Below are positions 1-12,312 of a stretch of 64,000 bases of DNA, piece after piece. The position numbers were made by a program, and so were the translations under genes. How positions within the stretch are numbered: the first letter of the stretch is position 1; each line of letters begins with the position of its first letter. The DNA comes from Drosophila persimilis. Its lineage: Eukaryota; Arthropoda; Insecta; Diptera; Drosophilidae. Under the pieces are notes generated by a model. That model made no database searches. It was not told the origin of the DNA and was given only the letters and a program-made list of their open reading frames with translations. Location: assembly GCF_003286085.1 (NCBI RefSeq), contig NW_020825358.1:727501-791500 (forward strand), in the 5' to 3' direction.

Positions 1-1019
1 ATCAGTGGCCCACTTAACCAGCGGGAGATTCCCCCACACGGACAGTCGAATTCCCCAGAATGTTGACGAAATCTATCATGTTAGTCTTCCAGTCGGAAGA
101 CTGGTCTCCGCCTGCAGTTCACTCACATTTGGCCCTAATCAAAACAGAACAAAACAAATGAGTCACAGATCTGGTTAACATGGTTGTTGCTGTCGCTGTT
201 GCTGTTGCTGTTGCTGTTGCCGTTGATGTGGATGCCACATATTCATGGTCAAAATTTCCATGCCCAGTGAAAGAAGAAGGGGCATTCGTTGTTGTTTGCG
301 ATTACACTTTCGGTTAGTGGCTGGGGACTGAGGCTGAGGCAGAGAGTGAGACTGAGACTGAGTCAAGCCCGTTAGCCCAGTTCCTTATGCGCAATATTCC
401 CCGCCAATTCCAATGAAAAGAAACTCTTTAAATGAGTCAGTCCTCCCAGTCCAGTCCAGTCCAGTCCAGTGTTATCGCAAAAGCCCGATGATAATGATGA
501 TGTTCATGGCGGGCAGAAGCACCACCACCATAATGATGATGTTCCGCACAGAAGTCATTGACTTCATAAGGCCTCCCTCTGCCGCATGTTTACACGCCAA
601 ATTATTACAGATGAACAAAAATGAAGAACCAAAAACGAAGCTACAGCTCTGGATCCAACTCCGGACTCCACGACGGAGTTGAAGTTAAAATCTTGGGCAG
701 GTTCAACGACCGTTTTTGTAACACGAACGAAACGAAACGAAAGAATGGTTCGGGGCTTGGAGCAGAGAGAACCTTCTTTTAGCCGCTTTCAGTGCTGCTG
801 CTTCTGTTGCTGCTGCTGTTGTTGTTGTTGCGAATAAGAACGCGAATATCAGGCAAAACAAAGCGAGCGACGATGGCCAACAACTTTCACCAATTTGTTT
901 TGCTTTCGCAGTTCTGGAGACGACGACAACGACAGCACAACGCTGACAGGCAAACGAAAGACTTCGACGACAAACAATTGACAGACATGGCCCAAAGTCA
1001 ATGAGCCAACGACGCGTTC

Positions 1020-1050
1020 CACTCCCACTCCCACTCCCACTCCCACTCCC
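1020..1050. repeat. (CCCACT)n hexanucleotide array
   Basis: About five tandem copies of CCCACT. It translates in all frames as Pro-Leu, Pro-Thr or Ser-Gly type repeats, which explains the open frames crossing it. Confidence 0.9.
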
Positions 1051-1318
1051 AACCTGTATATTGGTGGCATTCACCGAAGAGTTCTATATGGATTATACAT
1101 TGATATATTTATATGTATATTCTGTGTCGTTTTTATTTCTAATATTATTTGGTTGCGGCTTTAATAACTTTCCCATTAAAAGCTAATAAAGGCGCAGGCC
1201 ACTTCCGGCAAGAGCGGGCTTCTGGCTTCTGGCTTCATTTGATTAGCAGACAAATAGAACGTCACGTTCTGGTCAAAACCCCCTCCCACCCGTCCCCTTT
1301 CTCTCTTTAGGTCTACCA

Positions 1319-1349
1319 CCCCCCCCCCCCCCACACACACACACACACA
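1319..1349. repeat. C14 homopolymer joined to (CA)n
   Basis: A run of 14 C runs directly into a CA dinucleotide array; further CA/CAAA units continue to about 1,365. Confidence 0.9.
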
Positions 1350-1768
1350 AACACACAAACACACACCTTTTGCCCCCCTTTGCTAATCAAATGCCTCGTT
1401 CAATGTTCTGGAAGTCTCCTCGTTGTCGTCTCTGTCGTTTCTGCCTTCTCTCTCTCTCTTTCTAGCTCTTCCTCTTCGTCTTGGCTCATGCGTAGCGGTT
1501 AGCTTACGGTACTTTTCGTTTTCATTGCACGTCAGCAGCAGCAGCAGCGGCAGCGGCAGCGTCAACAGCGGGCAGCGACAGCAGCAGCCGAAGCCGAAGC
1601 CGCAGCCGCAGCAGAGCTGAGAATGTTTAGCCTAGATTCGAGCGCAGGTTCGTTGAACTGAACGACGACTTCGGCTCCGACTTGGACTTCGTGCGCGCGC
1701 CTTCGTTTCGTCTGCAGTGCTTCCTCTTCTTCATCCAGTCATTCTTATGCTACTGCTCTCTGCTTCGC

Positions 1769-1770
<2 letters not shown>

Positions 1771-1803
<33 letters not shown>
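1771..1803. repeat. (CTG)n trinucleotide repeat
   Basis: About eleven CTG/GCT units. No gene structure supports translation of this tract. Confidence 0.9.
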
Positions 1804-2716
1804 ACTGCGGCTCCCTGGTTCTTCTCGCAAGTTCGTTGCCTAAGTCTTTTGTTTCGGGGCTCGTTTTTTGGGCGTGCAATCAAAAGCCCGCCGCTGGTTA
1901 AATCATATTAAATGAGCTTTGATTATGAAAAGAGCAGCAACAAAATTGTTAATCTAATTTTCATGGGAATGTAATATTTAACACAGGAAAACACACACGA
2001 AAATAGGAGCACCTGTAGAACCATACAAAATTTGAAAGACAATAGAATAAAATACAAACATAGAATATGGATAAAAATAGAACAGAAATACAAGAGTATT
2101 TAAAATAAAACATAATAAAATATAACTCAATTTATGTTTTTAATTTTTTTTTAATATTAATAATATAAATAAAATATTGTTGAATATGAATTCTATTGGA
2201 CCACAATTATAAAAAAAAATTGGAAGTCCTCTGCAAAATAGAATCAAATTTTTAAAATACGAAAACAATTTCCACAAAAAGAAAAAACTAACCACAAAAA
2301 AAAATAGTTTTTGAAAGAAAATAAAAAAAATTAAGACAAGGAATACATTGTTAAATTAATTAATTTCCCAAATGAAATTGAACAAAATATTGTTAAAAAA
2401 TTAAAGATACTATTTTCGCTCGTTGCAGGCAATAGAAATTCAGTAGCAAAAGTCAGCAAAGAAGAGAAAGAGTTCTGCAAAAAACAAAAAGGTAGAAGAA
2501 GAAAAGGCAGTAGAAGAGCATAAAAAAGTTGTAGCAGTCGGGCCACAAATGCAGTTGCAGTCGAGGAGGAGAAAGAGGAGCAAGAAGGAGAGGAGAGGCA
2601 GCAGCTGAAGTCGAAGTAGAGGCAGAAGCAGAAGCAGTTAAAGCCAATGACCGCAAGTAACTTACATTTGAAAAATGTGTGCAAAAAGCACAGCGAAAGG
2701 AGACTTGCATACAGAT

Positions 2717-2717
<1 letters not shown>

Positions 2718-2747
<30 letters not shown>
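2718..2747. repeat. (CA)n microsatellite
   Basis: About 14 CA units followed by a purine-rich GAGA-type segment to about 2,815. Confidence 0.9.
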
Positions 2748-2751
<4 letters not shown>

Positions 2752-5700
2752 CGGAGAGAGAGGGAGGAAGACAAGACAGCGAAAGAGAAAGACAGAAAGA
2801 CGCGGGAGAAAGAGCGGTGCAGATGCAGCAGAATATAACAGTACTCGGCGGTAGCTTCGCGATTCTTTTGCTGCCCAAAGATGCAAACCGGTCCCCCCAA
2901 AGAAGCATTTTCCAAGAAAATTATCGAGGGAAAGGCGCAAAAAACACACACAAACAAACAAAAAAAAAGCCACCAGAAAAACAGAGTTTTTCCAAGCCAA
3001 AGTTCTTTGGCTTTTGGGAAACATTCACCTCCCCATCTTGATGGAGGCAATTTCTGAAATGCAATTATGAAATACATTCCATTTAATTGGCTATTTATGA
3101 GACGAAAGACGCTGTTTCTGACTTACCCGTCACTCGCTTTTGATGGCCAATTGAGTGAATGTGGGAGGGCATATAAGAACGTACTCGAACGGCCACCGAA
3201 CGGCCACCGATCGGGCCTATTGCGCTGTGTTTGGGTCATTCTGGTCAAGTCTTGTCAACTGAAAAAAAGAGAAGCGAACGAGTATTAGCGGTGCAGAGAA
3301 TGTGTTTTGAGGGGAAAGGCACTAGAATGGAAAGGAAGCTGGGGGAAATTTAAGAACTACATATTAGAACGGATAGAAGATGTTTCGGCAACCGAGATGC
3401 AAGATCTAGTTGGGGGTCAAGACAGAATTCAAGACAGCACGATGCTTTCCCTTAAAGTTCTTTAATTTCTATTATCAAAATAGTCGGACTGTCTTTTTTT
3501 TTTGCGATAGATGGACTGGCTTTTCGAAATTTATAATGTTTTATCAATTCCTAAAAATGCTAATGAAATTGTAGATTATTGTAGATCATTTCCAGCCATC
3601 TTTAACCAAAAATTTATCCCATTTTAAATCATTATTTGGCATTAATAAATAAGAAAATTGTAGCTAGATTTTCAAACCAAGAAAAAACCATTATCAAATC
3701 TTAGTCTACTCTGCCTACTCCCCGCGAATCTCTCAATTTTGTTCACCCTACATTCCAATCTCCCAGATTTAGATATAGATATTATCTAGCAGCATCCCAG
3801 CCCACATATCATTCTTATCTGGCCGGCAATCAGCCATCTTCATCGCCGCAGCATAACCTTCCCGGCACCGCAATTGATGTCAAAAATGCATTTTGTTAAC
3901 CACAAAAAAACGTACAAAAATTGCAACTAATTGAAAATTGCTAGCCAAGAAATATCTTTCTTGGCCATAATCATACTCAATAGAAACTGCAGCTGGGAAC
4001 GCTTCCCAAACAGCAACAGAGACCAAGAAAGAAAAAGAGTTCTAACCACAAAGAAATGGCAGCAGCAGCGGCAGCGGCAAGCAGCAAAAAATGTTGCACA
4101 AAAAAGAATTCCCAGTGACCTAATTTTTGTACTTGGATGCAGTTTGTTGTTGTTGTTGTTGTTGTTGTTTGTGGCAGCGTTAGCTTCCCATTGTTTTTGT
4201 TGTTGTTGGTGGTGTTGCCTGGTGCTGCTGCGGTTCTCTTGTCCCGGAAGTTCTTTGCCTCATGCGCCCGATAGATCGAGGAACTTGCAGCTTGCAAATA
4301 ACTGAAATTATGCCCCAGCCTTCTACTTCTTGCACCTCACCGCGTCTGCCACATCTGCCACCTCTTTCACTAGTTTTCCATCTTCCAAAGAAAAGAGCAT
4401 TCAAATTATAGAGTACAGCCGGAGCGATTGGATCGATTCTTTTTTTTTTGGGGGGGGAGGGTGGGGGGAGGTGGACTACTCTGAATTTTCATAGAACGTT
4501 TTGCCCGTGGGCGATTTTGGGCAACGAAAACTTTGTTCGAGTTTCCCATTGAGACGAATTTCCTTTGCCCCAGAGCCAAATATGGAAAATTGCCCAGTTT
4601 CCTCTCTCCCTTTTCTAGATCCCCACACTCCCTATTTCTCTACATTTCTCTCCCTCTCCCTATCTCTCTCTGTCTATCTCTCTCTCTCTCTCGTCTGTTG
4701 CGTTCTCATCTGTCAATTGTTGCCCACTTTGTATGCTGTAACAGGAGCGTAATAAACACTCGCCTAACGGTGCTTTTCTCTATATATATTTGGTTTTTTT
4801 TTTTTTTTTGCAACCAGAGAGTGTGTGCAACTGCCACAACAGCCACAGCAGCGGGAAATGCAGCAGCAAAAACAACGAGCACAGGCCAGAACGAATGACT
4901 GGAAAAGCCAGAGAACTGTTTGCTGTTCGCTCCGCTAAGTGAAATGCTGCACTGAAGTGCATTATAACCGTACATTTGCTCACTCACACACACACACACG
5001 CACACTCGTGCGCACTACACAGATACACAGATGCATGTGCTCTTAGTGGAGCTATGCAATTTTCCACTTTTTGCTTTTAACGTGGCTTGAATACGGATTC
5101 TGCTGCCTTGAGAAGAGGCCAAACGAAGCTGAGATTTACTTGGCTTGTGGGGCATTTCTTTTCTTCTTTTTTTGGTAACTTTTAATACCATAATAGATAT
5201 AAAAGGTAGTATTTTGGAGGAATAACACCAATAAATATAGGAAAGAATTCTTAAAAGTAAAGAAAAGATCTGAGTGAGGGAACAAATTGTGATAGCAGGG
5301 TTTTTCCAATCACTTGAGAATATTTACAATCCAATTCTTAAGGTAGGGGTACTCCCTTCTGGCTGGATTATAAAGTAAAGATCTTTGATCCCAAAGGTAG
5401 ATAAGTATGCCTAGATGAAAAACATAAATTCTATACCTTTTATTTCCTTTATTCATCGTTTAAGCTGCCCGACAAATATTTCGCTCAAATCTACCACCAA
5501 TTTTTGTTTGCGTGGCTTCTCTTGGCTAGAAGTTTGCCATAAAGTTTAGCGAATTTGATTTTGGACTGCAAGAGAAAGCAGTTTTTTTTCGCTTCTTTCT
5601 TTTTCTAGTTGCAACTGCAATTGCCACACCAATACCAAGACAGAGAGCGACCAAGAGACCGGAGTGTGCGCTGCGCATGCGCAACTCTGTTAGAATGCAA

Positions 5701-7050
5701 TTTTCTGTTTCGCTTCTCTTTCTCTCTGTGTCTGTCTGTCTGTCTGTCTGTGTGTGTGTGTGTGTCTTTGTCTGTATCTGTGTTTGAACTTTGAAAAGTG
5801 GGTGAATGTACAGTAATGTTTGCTGCATGCTCAAATGCAATGCTGCAAGCCACAACAGCAACAACAAAACGTGGCAAATTCGTGACGTTCTGTCAGGGCC
5901 AAAATGGGCAAAAGAAAATCCAAAGGGAGAACAGGGGCCCAGGCCACAAGGGGAAATGATTTAGGGTTCTAGCCGATGGCATTTCTCGTACCCAGAAAGG
6001 TAATTGAATTTTTTACTGTTTGTACAAGTAAATCAATAAAATACGTGAATTATTGTAATGGAACGAATACCCCCTCCAAATAGCCACCAAATAGCGTTCT
6101 ACATACGAGTTTTTTCAGCTAACCGAATGCACATTTATTCGAGTTTTATAATAATTAAAAAAAGAATTAAAACATATTTAAATTAATCAAATTTCAATGA
6201 AATATTCGTCGTTGTGGAAAATGGCGTTCAACTAAGAAAGGATCTATAAATGTGGGATCCTAAACTGCTGGTTTTCAGGGCAAATATTTAAAGACTATTC
6301 GGTTTTTAGGTTGAGAATTTAATATAATTAGTTGCAGATAAACTTAAGGGTCCACTAAATAATTCCTTGGAAGGGAACAAAATATCTTGTAAAATTATAT
6401 GATAATCAAATGATTTGCATATTTTTCAGTTTAGTGGAAATTTCCACATAGAAGTTCCATTTGTTCAGATGTTCTTATAGATGATATGTACATATGTTGA
6501 TGGGAAATAAACTTTAGAAGAACAAATTAAATTGAATAAATTCTTTACTAAGAGTGAACATCGTTCCACTAACTTAAACTTAAGTTTACTCTCATATAAA
6601 TATAATACAATAATACAATAAATACCATATTTCGATTTAGCTATACACAAGTATTTCTTTTACACCTACATTTCATACAATATTTCTTTAGCCCCATTTT
6701 ATAGGTGATTACCTTTTGGTGTTGTTGTTGCTGCTGCTGCTGTTGCTGTTGCTGTTGCTGTTATTGCCGTGTGTTCCATCTGCTGTTGAAGGCCACGGTA
6801 ATCTTGAACTGTTTTATAAATTGGCACACTTATGCAAAGTCAACGACTCGTCGCCGCCTGCTTTCCTCTCTCTCTCTCTCTCTCTCCTCTGTCGCACTCT
6901 CTTCCTCTTGGTGCTGCCCCTCTATCCACATCACAGCACGAAGTGGCTGAAAAACAGTTAACTGACTTCGTCGCTCGTGGAGCTTCGTGTGGATAGCCGA
7001 AAGCCCAGCTCAAGCAAGCTCGCGCTGTCTGTGTGTCTGCCAAAGTGTAT

Positions 7051-7079
7051 GTGTGTGTCTGTGTGTGTGTGTGTGTGTG
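7051..7079. repeat. (GT)n microsatellite
   Basis: About 14 GT units, with an interrupted GT stretch just upstream from 7,031. Confidence 0.9.
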
Positions 7080-7560
7080 GAGTTGCATAACTTTCATGCC
7101 ATCGCGCAGCCAGCATGAACGAAGCGCCACAAAAGTTCATTCGCCTCGTGCACTCCATTCCGTTTGGTCTTCCTCTACCAATCCTCCTCCTCCTCATCCT
7201 CCTCTTCCCACCTCTTTGGACTCTGCCTCTACCATCCATTGCCACCACGCTCTTTCCCTCTCGCTCTCTCGCATCTGTCTGGCTCTGGCTCTGGCTCGGC
7301 CGCTGGCTTTGGCTCTCCTTCTCTCCTGGTTTTTTTCTTTCATTCTTTTTCCGTCTTTCAGTTTGCTTTTCTCTTTTTTACTGAGCTGGGCTTTCGTTTG
7401 CTTTGGGAAAAAAGTTTTCTGTGTGTGTTTCTTGTTGTCTTGTCTCTTGAAAAAGGAATGTTTGTGACGTTTTTGGGTGAATGTTGCTTTTGGGTAGAAA
7501 CAGAGAGAGAAAGAAAGAGCGGCAGTGAAAGAGGAGCTTCGATGGAGAGGCTGGAGAGAT

Positions 7561-7582
7561 GTCGTCGTCGTCGTCGTCGTCG
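7561..7582. repeat. (GTC)n trinucleotide repeat
   Basis: Seven GTC units in a G+C-richer segment; translates as poly-Arg, poly-Val or poly-Ser depending on frame. Confidence 0.85.
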
Positions 7583-8509
7583 ATCTGTGTGCAGCATTGT
7601 TAAAGGTCAGTTCTCTTACCTAACTTTGATTGCATTTCTGTCTTCCTATCTCCCTCTCGTGTTTTTTGTTGGTTTTCTTGGGAATTTGTGTTTGATGTTG
7701 GTCAATACCGTTTTTTTGTTTTTGTTTTTGGGCAAACAGTTAAAAGGGTTCGTTTGGTCAGTAAAAATGATTAGTTAACCAAGGTAGTAATACTCAAAAA
7801 GGTGCTAAAGGTACACAGCCATACTCAAGTGGCCATTAGAAAATTGTAAGGAAAATGCTTAGCACACAGCAGAGCATCAGGTAATACGAGTATGTAGAAA
7901 TATTGGTAATCCTGATGAAAATCAATAGAGATACCGGTGTCCAGTGTGCTGCACTCCAATCAGAATATACACTATTGAAAATTCCCATTCCAAATCAAAT
8001 AAAAGCACCCAACTAGCTAACAATTATTCATAATTTCCATCAATTTTCCTCAATTCCCTTGGTGCAAAGCCAAACCTTAACCCTCAACGAGCCAACACAC
8101 AGTGTCAGGCTATCACGCCCGCCAAATGGGTTAAAACAATTAAAATAGATTACCGAACAAAAGGCATTCAACTCCGTAGTGAATCTGGGGAAATGTATTG
8201 TTAATATGAGTGGTATGTGTTCGTTAGACTAACAATTACGATTTTCGTTGAAGCCCACACACAAATAGTTCTATAGCTGCCCCTCAGCCACTGCGCTGGC
8301 ACCCCCACCGCGCCCCCTCCCATCGCAAAACGAAATGCACGCGAGAGCGATGCACACGAACAACTACAATGATGATGGAAAAAAGCTTTCAAATTGTTTA
8401 GAACAAAATCGAAACGAAACGAAACGAAAAAAAAACTGCATGCGAGAGGCCCACACAGCAAATGCAAATTGTGACGCCCCACACACATGGGCTGCGATAG
8501 AAATACAGA

Positions 8510-8708
8510 GAGAGGGAGCGAGAGAGAGAGAGACAGCCCCCCATGATGGCCGCGACATTCAACTTGAACTTTTTGCGCACTCGCTCGCGCTCGCTCTCTC
8601 ACACACTCACAAGCACAGAGCAGAGCGCGAGTGCATAGAAAATAATCAAGATCAAGTTTCTTCCGGCATTTTGCACAACAACAAAAACTAGAGCTTTGGC
8701 CAAACAGA

Positions 8709-8739
<31 letters not shown>

Positions 8740-8745
8740 CAGGCG
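8510..8745. promoter_or_regulatory. GAGA-element cluster
   Basis: Two dense purine tracts, near 8,507-8,533 and 8,710-8,739, made of GAGAG units, with CTCTC on the other strand near 8,580-8,605. GAGAG is the binding word of the Trithorax-like (GAGA) factor, and such clusters mark nucleosome-free regulatory DNA in flies. No initiator or gene start could be tied to this cluster, so an active regulatory role is inference; a plain (GA)n microsatellite explains it equally well. Confidence 0.35.
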
Positions 8746-9908
8746 AACGAATGAGTGCGCTTGATTTAGAGTGCAAGAGAAAGAGAGTTTCGTGTAAAAG
8801 AGAGCAGCCCGCTAGTTTAAGAGAGCTTTGACTTAGCTTTTGTGCGAGTGTGCGAGTGTGTGAATGCTTTACGGCAAGTGCATTTTCTGTTGCTATCTCT
8901 TACTACGTGTATGATGTCACTGCTGGTGCCGGCGCTGCTTCCCCTGCCCTTGTCACCCGCCACCCGCCACCCGCCACCCATCCACAAAGGGTCGATGATG
9001 ATTTGATTTCTTTCCCTGCTCTTCGATTAATGAATGCCATTATTAAGCTTAGATTTTTCTTATTTTTTGGGGGTGAATAATTTTCTGAATCAATTTGATA
9101 GATTCTTAATTTTCCATTCCTTGCTTCAGTTTCAGTATGGACTTTTCTGTGGCCTGGCTTTTCCCGCTCTTTGCTTAAATCTAGCATTTTCTTTCCTTTT
9201 TGCTAAGCATTTTTAAGCAGTTTTCCATTTCTGTCCAAAATCTGGCAGACTCATTTTCACTCGGGAAAGCGCTGCTATATGTGAAATTCTTGGAAAAGTC
9301 GAAAACACACTTGCAACAGCAGCAGCAGCAGTAGCGGCAGCAACAACAGCGTCATCGTGGTAAGCATTGAACTCGATTTTGTTTTCATTGCCGCCTGAAT
9401 TTCTAAAACGCAGCTAATTAGTCGAGAGTGTTGCCTCTGCCACTGCCACTGCCTCAACCACTGCAGTCGCTGCCGTTGCACTTGCAACGTTGTTGCTGCT
9501 TCTTTAGCTGTGTTCCACTTTTCTGGCAGTTTTCCACTTTTCCCCCAGCCAGTGGCGCGAGTGCTGCCGTTGCTGCTGCTGCTGCTGCTGCCACTGCCGC
9601 TGCCTACTGCAGATTTCACACGCGGCCAAGCAATTCATCATAAAAATTATTGTAAACTGGAGTCAATTGGCAAGAGCGGAAGGGTGGGTAGGGGAGGGGC
9701 GGGTGGCACTGCCAAGATGTTAGCTTAAAACCGAAATGAAAATAAGTTTTTCCAAGTCCAAGTCCAAGACGAAGACCACGGCCCAGGCCGTAGCAATAGA
9801 CGCCGCCGCGGCCGCGCCTTGTGTGTGTTTGTTTAAATAAAATGAAAGTTTTTTTTTTTTGCTTTTGGCGAACGCGCGCGCCAATGTTTGACACACATAG
9901 AAGGCGGC

Positions 9909-9966
9909 AGTCTATCAGTTAGTCAGTTAGTCAGTCAGTCAGTCTATCAGTCGGTTAGTCCATCAG
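9909..9966. repeat. Degenerate (AGTC)n array
   Basis: Repeated AGTCAGTTAGTC-type units give about eight TCAGT words on the plus strand. TCAGT is the insect initiator core, so the array resembles a cluster of initiators, but no DPE sits at +28 of the words I checked. Confidence 0.6.
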
Positions 9967-11084
9967 TGTTCAGTTCAGTTGGTCTTGTCTCTCAGTCTGT
10001 TAGTGGAACGTGGCAGCAGACTTTGTTTTAGTCAAAGACTTGCAACGGTCGTTGCCGTTTCGCTTTTGCTGTCTTTCCAGTGGTTTTTCTTTCCGTGGCA
10101 TTATGATTTCATTTTCTAATCGAGTTCGTCTTCGTCTTCGGTTTGATATCGTTTTCCAAGCAGATTTCATTCCGCGTTGGTCAACAAAGAAAAGCGAGCG
10201 CGCGATGCGATGCGAAATAAAATCACGCATACGCCGCGTATGACGAAAGTGAAATAGGCAAGGCGCGAGCCATAAAACGAAGGCCCAAAACGAAGCCAAG
10301 TAAAAGAGAAACAGGGAGAGACAGAGAGCGAAAGGCCTACGCAGTGGGAAAGGTAAAGAGAGGAAAGCGGGAAGAGGGAGAGAGAGCGAAGGCACAGCTA
10401 GAACGGTAGCTAGCGCTTCACTTTTTTTTTTCGGCAGTTCAACAAACTTTGGGCACCAAAAGAAGAAGGGAACTTGGGTCAATAAACTACGAAAGCCGCC
10501 ACCATGGAGATCGTTAGACGATGATGATGATGGTGCTGAAGATGAACCCAGTCTTTTGTTTGGGAAATACGCATGCAAAGAAATGCCATAGAGCGAGGTC
10601 AATGGCAGAGAGGCGCCGGAAAAAGAAATTCAATGTAAAGTGGCGGCCGCATCGGCGGAAAATTGTAAATTAAATAATTAAGAAATACATATACATATGA
10701 AAACTTCGGGGATATTACTTTGCAGCGCAAGAGAAAAACTATATCCATTAAAATTGATGGCTGTGAGAATTTATGCATTCAATTACATATTTTGAAAAAT
10801 ACGCATAATTCAATTTAATTTCTTCAAATTCAAATTCTAACCGCTTCATTGAATTTACACTTCAACTCCAGCAGACGGCGCCTGTGAGCAAAACAACATC
10901 GCCCTCTATGGACAAATGAATGTAACTCTTCATATCGATATAGTGCAAATCGATATTTCCATCAAACACAAAACAAACGCAGATAATGTGCACCAGGTGA
11001 CACCCAACCGCGAGCAAAAAATATATTAGGCACTTACTGTCGATGGACAATTTTGCTGATCTGAGATGGATTTGAAGGATTTAC

Positions 11085-11265
11085 AAACAGTACCATTTTT
11101 TTTTTGCTGTTTAACTCAAGGTGTTATGTTCTGTGTAAATAGAGGGGGGCCTAGTGGGTTAAGTTCTTTTTTCATCAGTATATGTTCTAACTAAAACGGT
11201 ATATTTTGGTATATTCTGAGGGTCAGACCGTACATTTCATTGATAATCTGCGGTCACACTGATCA
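11085..11265 (+). promoter_or_regulatory. Eaf6 housekeeping promoter (motif 6 + motif 1 cassette)
   Basis: The segment contains GGTATATTTTGGTATATT (Ohler motif 6), then GGTCAGACCG, a TGATAA remnant and CGGTCACACTG at 11,251-11,261, which fits Ohler motif 1 (YGGTCACACTR) in the sense orientation. A motif-7-like word (CATCGCTATT) follows immediately. It lies about 90 bases before the Eaf6 start codon, so transcription probably starts near 11,270. This is a typical fly housekeeping, broad-initiation promoter. About 140 bases of the segment are repeated at 12,847-12,985. Confidence 0.75.
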
Positions 11266-11346
11266 CCATCGCTATTGTTTACATGTGTGAACAGTTTTAC
11301 CTAATTTTACGAAAAATAACAAACAAAAATACAAAATAGGCACGAG

Positions 11347-12312
11347 ATGAGTTCGCCAACAAATAAAAATGCCAGCGAAACGAACGGGAACAAGCCGAAA
11401 AAGTCGGGCAAAACAAACTCCAACGCCAAGGGTGGCACTCTGGACTCGCGCGGGGAATTGGCGGACCTCATAAAAAAGAAGGCCGAAACTTCGGTGAGAC
11501 ATGCACAAACACGGGTTTGTACAACAAATTATATCAATCTTGTGACCCACAGGAGCAACTGGCCAACCTGGAACGCCAGATATATGCCTTCGAGGGCTCT
11601 TATCTGGAGGACACGCAACTGTGCGGCAACATAATACGCGGCTGGGAACGCTACCTCACCTCCAACAAAGCCACCAACTCAAAGGCCGACAAACGCAATC
11701 GAAAGTTCAAGGAAGCCGAGCGCCTGTTCTCAAAATCCAGCATTACCTCAATGGCTATATGTAACCGTAAGTGGATAAAGCCTTTAAGAAAACATATTCT
11801 ACACATCTCTTCCTTCTGCCAGCCGAGCGTGCCAGTGAATCGGACTCCATAACGAATGAGGACTCCAGCGACAATCAGATCTCAATGAACCAGCATACGA
11901 CCACAGCCCATGACGGGGCCACGACAATCAAAAGCACACCAAAAGATGAAAAGGGTAAGGTGGAGATGCTATCAGGTCCCGACGGGTTGCGATTCCTTTA
12001 TGCATATTATTTTACATAAATTTAGTTTGTAAATAACCCAAAAGAATGAATGTATGTATGGCTGGGATATCCTGAAAAATGCTCTCATTAACGTGTCGCA
12101 CTTTTATCCCCACAGATTCACCCTCGCATCGGAATGAGGGAAGCCTGTCTGCCAGTGGGGGAGGAGGGGGTACGGGTAGCAGCGGATCCGGAGGAACCAA
12201 CAAAGATTTACTGGGTACACCCACTTCCACAACAAAAAGCAAACTCACGTCCAGCTCCAGTGCCACGGCGAAGAAGAGCGGACACATAAACAAGAAAATA
12301 CGGCATCGATGA
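11347..12312 (+). CDS. Eaf6: Eaf6, subunit of Tip60/NuA4-type and MYST acetyltransferase complexes
   Basis: Four exons, 11347-11493, 11553-11766, 11823-11954 and 12116-12312, join in frame to 229 residues. All introns have GT..AG borders (phases 0, 1, 1) and are 56-161 bases long. Residues about 35-120 match the Eaf6/MEAF6 family: a short helical region with the family signature [19 protein letters not shown], then [11 protein letters not shown] and a conserved [10 protein letters not shown]. The tail is low in complexity (Ser, Gly, Thr, then basic [13 protein letters not shown]). The family is a small nuclear scaffold subunit of NuA4/Tip60 and of MOZ/HBO1-type complexes that acetylate histones H4, H2A and H3. 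The start was chosen because it opens directly after the motif-1 promoter. An AATAAA lies near 12,393. Confidence 0.93.

Larger units (their letters stand above)
1..11080. other. Gene-poor spacer or intron, low-complexity rich
   Basis: No coding region is supported here. The open frames present translate to homopolymer-like protein (runs of Cys, Leu, Ser, Gln, or Thr-His) that simply reads microsatellites, and none shows a recognisable domain. The stretch alternates A+T-rich segments (for example 1,920-2,400, 5,160-5,500 and 6,000-6,700) with blocks rich in GAGA/CTCT, CA/GT and CAG/CTG (for example 1,400-1,800, 2,450-2,850, 6,840-7,600 and 8,500-8,830). GAGA-rich blocks with TCAGT initiator-like words near 9,905-10,010 could belong to a promoter or 5' exon of a gene lying outside the window, but I found no Inr with a correctly spaced DPE. 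Whether this is intergenic or a long intron cannot be told. Confidence 0.6.

Noticed and set aside
2331..3077. 248-codon minus-strand frame with Cys/Phe/Ser runs
   Set aside because: Reads A-rich and (CA)n tracts; hydrophobic low complexity with no motif or splice support.
7164..7778. 204-codon plus-strand frame
   Set aside because: Composed of translated microsatellites (Ser, Arg, Leu runs); no family resemblance.
10000..10602. 200-codon minus-strand frame
   Set aside because: Serine/leucine-rich low complexity from GAGA-type DNA; no conserved motif visible.
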